64,000 bases of DNA, taken from Nectonema munidae. Its lineage: Eukaryota > Nematomorpha > Nectonematoida > Nectonematidae. The translations under genes and the position numbers were made by a program. Positions 58,331 through 64,000 of this stretch are shown one piece after another. The number at the start of each line of letters is the position of its first letter. Position 1 is the stretch's first letter. Location of the stretch: NCBI GenBank assembly GCA_030549495.1, contig JAUIRK010000919.1:989001-1053000 (forward strand), read 5' to 3'. The notes under the pieces were generated by a model that was not told the origin of the DNA, ran no database searches, and was given only the letters and a program-made list of their open reading frames with translations.

Positions 58331-60559
58331 GGGTGTTTCAAAAAAATGAAATTTCGATTTTTGTTTCAGCGTATGCTACCCTTTTTCAAATTAAATAATG
58401 GATTATTTACACAAAATTTTGAGGAGATAACTGAATGTTAAGGGGTTGCTCAAAAGGTTTGTTTTTTTTTCTTCAAAAAGTTGAAAAATAAAAAATAAAC
58501 AAATAACTATATAAAATTTATTTATATTTTCTTTTCAAAAAATGAAACAAATAAATTTAAACTTCTGAAAAAATGCAATAGAACATAATTATTTAAAAGT
58601 AGGTTTTTTTGGTATTGATATTTCCTTCCGGTGCTCTTTCATAACTCCTAAAAGAAACTATCGCTGAGCTTCATCTTTAGTAATCACAGTATTGAATTGT
58701 TGGATAAGAGAAATGGCCCGCTCAGCACAGTCATTCGCAACCTTTAGCTCTCGTCCTGCTTTTTCGAAGCGAAAGTATAATTCATCATTTTCTCATAAAG
58801 ACAGATCTTTCGAAAGAAATTCGGGTTCTTCTGACAGAATCACAGGAAATATGTGTCTTATTTTCATTGTAAATAATTCAGGGAGGGAAATTTGTGTCGA
58901 AAATGTTTTCCCATCAACCCTGTTCAGTCCTTTTGGCTTTGCTGGCGGAAACATATTGTCCACCTTTTTCGCTTTACATCAGCTGGGATACGATCGTCGA
59001 ACAATGAAAGTCCTACAGCTTCTTCTGAAATATACCAAAGATGACGTTTGAAAGCTGCAAAGGCAACATTGGCATGATGCAAAGCACCTTGAGCTTGAAA
59101 AAAAATTCCATCCGGTGGAGTACCTCCAAGGAAGAGATAGGCAAGAGTAGTGAGTTCCCGATAATCATCTCTTGTTGCATTTAATTCCAGGGCAAGCTCA
59201 AGACGTTGCATTGCTTCCTCACGATGAACAGACCAATCACCCACGAAGTTGGCCAAGATTTCTTCATCTTGCTCAGCTGTCTTGAAGTGTTTTTTGTAGT
59301 GGTTTCTCCACTGACCTTGAAAACATGAAAATAATGGAATAATTGGACCGGATTTCCATAGGCGGAACGAAACACATCAGCAAGGATCACTTCGTAAGGA
59401 AAGACATGCATTGGCTTAATTTTTACCCGAAAAAGATACAATTTTTGGAACACCAAGGAGGATCTCAGTACCATCTCCTGTGACAAGAATTGCAATTCTT
59501 TCTGCTTTTTTCCGACCAGAGTATGTTACAGTTATGTCAGGCAATAGCTTATCGTCCAAATGTAACACTAGAAGGGTATCACGAGGAATTCTTATCATGG
59601 TGTCAGACTTGATTCTGGTTGCTACTTCTTCACGTTTCCTCTTCCGATACCGTAGATCGAACTCGGAGACAAAGTGATTTGTTTGGTGTCAATGCCAATA
59701 GACTTTGCTTGAGCCCTAAGCTGGTACATTGCCTTCCTGTGAGACACGCCAGTACGATCCAGAGCCGCCGTAACTTCAGGTTTAAAAAAGACCTTTTTTT
59801 CTTTCTTTTGGAATGACTATAAACGTGGAAGGAATCATCCACCGAAGACTCTAAAGACGAACTGCAATCAGTTAGTGTCGATGAGCTGATGACTTTGACG
59901 GTTAGTTGTTTTTCTGCCTCAGATTTTTCTTGCGTTTGTCTTCCACTTCAGCCCTTTTCTTCTTCTTCTCAAAAAACTTGAAATGATGCATGTCAGTTCC
60001 AGCCATGCTCGATTGGGAACGATCCTCTCGCTGACTCAACAAGAAGGCTTTATCTTCCTCATTTTTCATCATAACTAGCGCATCCTTGTGAGCAATGTCA
60101 AAATTTCATCTAAGTATGCTTAACCAGATCTGTAAGCTTCTTTTTAGCGTAAAACATCGTTGTTGTAGGAATAGAGTAGCCTTAGTCCAAAACAAAAAAC
60201 TGCTTCCACAACTGCTTTCGCACTCTTGGACTTTGTACACTACAAGTTGAGGTGATGGAAAAAAAGTGCTTATTGGACGGAAGTCTAAAACCAGTAAGTT
60301 TTTCTTCAGAATGTCCAAGAAGCCAAACTGATGCTGCGCAACGGCTAGCCATTTTAAAGTTTATCTGCGTCTGCAAGAATAAAATTAAAAAATAGGAAAA
60401 AACAAATATGATAAAAAGTGAACAATATGAGCGACCTTAAATCTTTACAGACCATTCCATAATTTGGCACAAAGTAAGCTTATATAATAGGAAAGGAAGC
60501 AACATAAAGCTGAAAGTATACACCGATTTTGCAATTTTACCATGTATTTTGAAACACCC
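58331..60559 (-). mobile_element. TIR DNA transposon (GGGTGTTTCAAAA ends) inserted in the LINE
   Basis: Ends GGGTGTTTCAAAA and TTTTGAAACACCC are inverted; the dinucleotide TA flanks both sides (58329-58330 and 60560-60561). Removing the element and one TA rejoins the LINE in frame, which fixes both borders. The 2,229-bp element carries a broken minus-strand protein described separately. The TA duplication recalls Tc1/mariner, but the protein does not look like one, so the superfamily is left open. Confidence 0.87.
58650..60377 (-). pseudogene. Transposon protein remnant, uncharacterised invertebrate family
   Basis: Read on the minus strand: an N-terminal part from about 60350 (RVRKQLWKQFFVLD); a middle part at about 59416-59660 with TRIKSDTMIRIPRDTLLVLH and LDDKLLPDITVTYSGRKKAE, ending LLGVPKI; and a C-terminal part at about 58924-59290 with DDYRELTTLAYLFLGGTPPD, HLWYISEEAVGLSLFD, then VANDCAERAISLIQQFN near 58700. 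I recognise these motifs (LHxDxKLLxD, YLGGxPP, HLWYxSEExVGLxFFD, DRAERxxxLIxxF) from a repetitive but uncharacterised family in cnidarians and arthropods, probably transposases with an RNase H-like core. Between GVPKI and the C-terminal block the copy lacks a long central segment, and several stops are present, so it is inactive. Confidence 0.65.
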
Positions 60560-60904
60560 TAATATCCATATTTACAATACTGTAATATTTTTTGGTGTAC
60601 TTCCAACTGCTCATTCTCTGTTAAGCTATGTAAGTTACAAAATAAAATCATAAAATATATCAATTATAATTGTACATCTAATCTTTTCCATTGCATGAAT
60701 ATTTTTAACTTGATCTGATATGTTTACCCATTTTTAAAATGATCAAATCTGATGATACATTAAAATATTTTTTTATTGCTAAACAGTCTATTCATATGTA
60801 CTCAACAAGATAAAGTAACCTTTTACATTATTACACATTTGAAAACAATAGCATTTAAAAAAAATTGTAATAATATCAATTTGTACCATAACCGTATTTT
60901 AAAT

Positions 60905-61185
60905 AATATATTTGTCAAATAATCAAAATAAAATTATGTAATCAAAGAATCGAAAAATATTATTTAAAAATCAAAAAATATAAAATTTATTCTTTTTAAA
61001 TATATCTTTAGCTCCCGTTTTTAGTTTCGTATATGTATGATTTGATAAAAATTATTAGAGACTAGGTTTATCTTTCTATTCTAAAAGTAACTGGAGCCAA
61101 CGATATATTTAAAAAGAATAAATATCTTTTGATTTGAACATTTTTCGATTCTTTGATAACACAATTTTATTTTTGATTAATATAT
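60905..61185. mobile_element. Palindromic MITE, copy 2
   Basis: Same family as 41705-41990: TGTAATCAAAGAATCGAAAA at 60937 pairs with TTTTTCGATTCTTTGAT near 61155, and the flanking GTCAAATAATCAAAATAAAA is also shared. Central portion reads ATCTTTAGCTCCCG...CTGGAGCCAACGAT, slightly diverged. It lies just beyond the LINE. Confidence 0.8.
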
Positions 61186-63630
61186 GTGAATATTTATGTA
61201 ATATTATCTCAACAAATGTTTATATATTTATACAATATCTTTATGAACATATATATTCATTTATATATAGTTAATTGATAAATTTTTATTAAATATACAG
61301 ACAAATTTACCTACTCAATGTTTTTATCACTTTATTTCAATTTTTTATACATATGTATATTTTTAAAATGTCTCATTGTTGACTCTTTCTCTCAATTATG
61401 CAAGCTTTGTTTAAACACTAATCTCACCTATTTCCTTGTTTTTTTAATGGTTTGAGGACTTTCATCTCGATGGAGCTGAACTCCCTTTGATTTCCTCAAT
61501 TGACTTTTTTTCAAGTTTTACAACACTTTTGTATTTTCTATCATTATCTCTTCTAAGCACGGTTGTCATTCTTACACTATTTTTTTCCTCAATAAAAGTA
61601 CTTTACTTTAATACTTAAAGTAGATCAAACATATGTCCACATTATTAGTCGTGTAATTCTACACAAATTTTCTATAAATTGAATGAAAAACTCAATCTTG
61701 AAACTGGTACACATCAAGATTTAGTCTTAATATTTTTGATCAAATTAAGATTCAATTTATTTACCATAAATGGAAGGATCTCATTAAAAACAACTAACCC
61801 TAAAAGTTCAAGTTTCAAAAAACTTTAAAATATTATTATGGCAGATAATTTAAAAGTCGTGAAGAGATTCTTTTATATTTGAGCTGAATCTGTAAAGTAA
61901 GAAGACTTACATGACAGACCTAAATGTTTTGTATGTGCCCTATTTTATAATATCTCTATAGTTTAAAATACCTTGTCATATGTACGTTTATACAAATTAT
62001 GTGACCTTGCCTATCTCTCTTTGTACACCACTGGTTTCACTAAAAAATTTAAAATTTTTAAAAAGTATTGAGAAGAAATGCTTATTTGGGTCTTGTTCAA
62101 AATCCTTCTTGATAAATCTATATTAAAAAATGTTACTTTTTAGGGTTAAACCCAAAGTGCTTTTATTTCTAAGTCAATAGTTAAATCAATCATCGCAACT
62201 CTATAAGATATTTAAAATCATATAACTTGGATTCTTTGATTGCTTATTTGTATATATGGATAACTCCATGATTCTTTGAGTTTTTTTGCTTTTTTTACCA
62301 AATAAAACAAATCGAGATTTTTTAATGTTTTGTGAATTTTAAATAAAGTATATGAGCTTTTTAATCTATCTTTTCAATACGACCTATATTTAAACTAGCA
62401 GTTTGGACCAGCTATTTTGGGACTAGCTATTTATTCACACACGTTTTTTTACTTTGTTTTAGCAGTTAGTTAGTTTTACAGTTAATATCTATAAGTCGAC
62501 TAGGTTTATAAGTCAACCTCCAAATTTAAGGAAAAATTCAAGGTTTGCTTAATATTAAAAGTATGTTTTTGTGGAGGGTCATTTTTTAAGACAGATAGAA
62601 TTAAAGTTTCTTGTTTTTTGAAACGTGATTTTTATCGATAAACGTCCTTGGTTTGGTCAAATCATTTTCCATGTCTAGAAAGTTTAGTTTAAACTTTAAA
62701 TCTTTTGATATTATTATACTTTCTTATTATTTTTACCGAAATTATTGCAATAATATTCCCATCAAGGAAATATATATTATATAGAAATTAACCTAACCTA
62801 TTCATCATGGTTTTTAATTTTTGTTTTCCTATTTGCAAATATAGTGATTTAACTTAAAAAATATTTGAAAGTAAAATAGAACTATTTAAATAACGATATG
62901 CGAATATTCCTTTTAAATATGTATTTCGTTATAATAAGTTTGTTTTAAATGGATGTGTGCCTTTCATTATATTATTGAATTTGAATTGTTGAGGTGAATC
63001 AATTAGCTATAATTAGAGTTTTTCAGAGTTAGGATAAATTTGACATAAACTAATTAGATATTTATCTTTTTAAACTTTCTTCAACCTATGGTTTATTTAT
63101 CTAGTTAATCCTTAATTAGATAGACAATCCATTAGTTAATGTTTTACTATTTGGGCAATTAAGTTCATTGGTTATTTCTGTACTTTTCAGACTTTTTAAG
63201 TTTCGCAAAAAATGCGTAGAAGATATATATCTACATTTGCGAGATAATTTTTTGGCATGCAGAAAAGGGAGTGTTGTGATCGCACTTTATTTTAACATAA
63301 TTTACAATTAATTTTTTTTAAATAAAGATCTATTGCTAATAAAGAGTATTTTCTTACTTTGCACCTTTATCGCATTGGCGTGTTATTAGAACTTTTAAGG
63401 CGCTGCCTTACTTTTATGCTGCATGCCCTATTGCACACAAGATATCATTCCAAGACTTCATAGACAAACCTAAAATCAATATTAATCCACTGAACTATTA
63501 TTACTGAATGCAATTTATACTAGCTTTCAACACTTTATTTGTACTCTCAAAGAAAGCTAACTGAGATATCGGATATAATATATCAGAACTCTAGTTTATA
63601 ATTTTGTTCTTAGGGTATCGCTCATTTTAA
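61186..63630. other. Intergenic or intronic AT-rich DNA, nothing recognised
   Basis: About 2.4 kb without a supportable exon, RNA gene or transposon end. Low-complexity TTAGTTAA-like tracts occur near 63050-63160. If the hemicentin gene continues past the window this is part of a very long intron; otherwise it is intergenic. Confidence 0.55.
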
Positions 63631-63696
63631 GTAGCACTTACAATTTCTCACCAATATTTTGATATTTCTTACATTTTACATCCAGAAAAAGAAAGA

Positions 63697-64000
63697 ATGG
63701 ATAAATTTCGCTTCGATTTTACCTTGAAAAATTCGTCGAATGAAGTCTTTGACAAAATTTTATCCGAATCTTCATCATCATCCTCTCTGAAGCCTCTTTT
63801 TCTTCAAGAAGACTTGAATAATCTTTCCATTTCAATGTTCACAAATGCACCGTTCTCTTTGCCTGAAGCTGAAGCAAGTATCACTTCAACGCGACTCTAC
63901 AATTTCAGTTTCAATCAAAACGTCAATAACAACAATCAAAATAACAACAACAATAACAACATCCTCAATTACAACGGACACAGCTTCCCCTATCAACGAT
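63697..64000 (+). CDS. Start of an unidentified gene, Ser/Asn-rich N-terminus (runs off the window)
   Basis: From ATG 63697 the frame is open for 101 codons to the window edge. The protein begins MDKFRFDFTL, has a run of six serines (residues 25-30), an acidic/hydrophobic stretch (PLFLQEDLNNLSISMF) and an Asn-rich tract at residues 73-88. Base composition is clearly richer in G+C than the preceding DNA and codon use looks real. A possible splice acceptor (ACATTTTACATCCAG) ends at 63685, so this may be the first coding exon after a 5'-UTR intron. Low-complexity Ser/Asn tracts are common at the N-terminus of arthropod transcription factors, but no domain is visible yet, so function is unknown. 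The frame is also phase-compatible with hemicentin exon 21, yet nothing in it resembles an Ig, TSP, G2F or EGF module. Confidence 0.65.
   Translation, partial: MDKFRFDFTLKNSSNEVFDKILSESSSSSSLKPLFLQEDLNNLSISMFTNAPFSLPEAEASITSTRLYNFSFNQNVNNNNQNNNNNNNILNYNGHSFPYQR

Larger units (their letters stand above)
57280..60790 (+). pseudogene. Jockey-like LINE, split by a DNA transposon
   Basis: Before the insertion, 57280-58330 encodes reverse-transcriptase motifs in shifted frames: KVIPVLKAKK...INNFRPISIISNFSKIW, then FLDFSKAFDNINHSLLLYKL, VPRGSICGPFLLY, LYADN, and NKALAWCDNNLFKLNTEK. After it, from 60560, comes YPYLQYCNIFWCTSNCS, KLCKLQNKIIKYI and LFHCMNIFNL, the expected downstream part of the same protein. 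The copy is truncated at both ends and carries several stops. The catalytic box has Asn for the second Asp (YADN), so it is inactive. Confidence 0.78.

Noticed and set aside
58331-60559. Tc1/mariner assignment for the GGGTG-ended element
   Set aside because: The TA flanks fit, but the encoded protein shows none of the mariner motifs and matches a different, unnamed family.
63686-64000. Next hemicentin exon
   Set aside because: The splice phase would fit, but the residues are Ser/Asn-rich with no cysteine-tryptophan pattern or any known hemicentin module; a separate gene is more likely.

Overview
The window is AT-rich, repeat-dense animal DNA. One large, intron-rich, plus-strand gene dominates it. 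The intron content (piggyBac, hAT, CACTG-ended and GGGTG-ended DNA transposons, several non-LTR retrotransposons, a tRNA-derived SINE, palindromic MITEs) and the matches to invertebrate-typical transposon proteins point to an invertebrate, most likely an arthropod. A copepod such as a sea louse would fit, but the sequence alone cannot prove it.

Main gene (about 11.06-56.76 kb, + strand): a hemicentin-type extracellular matrix protein. I reconstructed 21 coding exons with compatible splice phases and no internal stops (3,529 nt, 1,176 codons plus one base). They encode a signal peptide, a von Willebrand factor A domain (exons 1-4), the hemicentin-specific middle domain (exons 4-7) and eight Ig domains, nearly all built from two half-domain exons (exons 8-21). 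The reading frame is still open after exon 21. The thrombospondin, nidogen-G2F and EGF modules found at the C-terminus of vertebrate hemicentins are not in the window, so the gene either continues beyond 64 kb or ends in sequence I could not recognise.

5' side (1-11 kb): no host gene. It holds a hAT MITE with a perfect 8-bp target duplication, a small hAT-like MITE, an internally deleted piggyBac transposon, and a 31-bp minisatellite of about ten copies lying about 1 kb upstream of the hemicentin start.

Introns: five TTAA-flanked MITEs of one piggyBac-like family; a CACTG-ended element with a zinc-finger protein remnant and a nested SINE; several hAT elements and fragments; LINE fragments; one fossil Gag-like fragment. 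There is also a GC-rich island (33.5-36.3 kb) where a hAT element with a perfect 8-bp duplication has been invaded by a DIRS-like retroelement fossil. A 1.1-kb inverted-repeat element contains a second palindromic MITE, and another copy of that MITE lies at 60.9 kb. A further unclassified DNA transposon lies at 48.3-50.0 kb.

3' side (56.8-64 kb): a jockey-like LINE split by a 2.2-kb TIR transposon with a TA target duplication, a palindromic MITE, then about 2.4 kb of unremarkable AT-rich DNA. At 63.7 kb begins the first recognisable coding exon of what looks like a separate gene (Ser- and Asn-rich N-terminus, running off the window).

I found no CRISPR, operon or other prokaryote-like system. 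The most noteworthy items are the nested mobile elements with exactly datable joints, the TTAA-MITE family with a triplicated CAGACGA motif, and the partial hemicentin gene.
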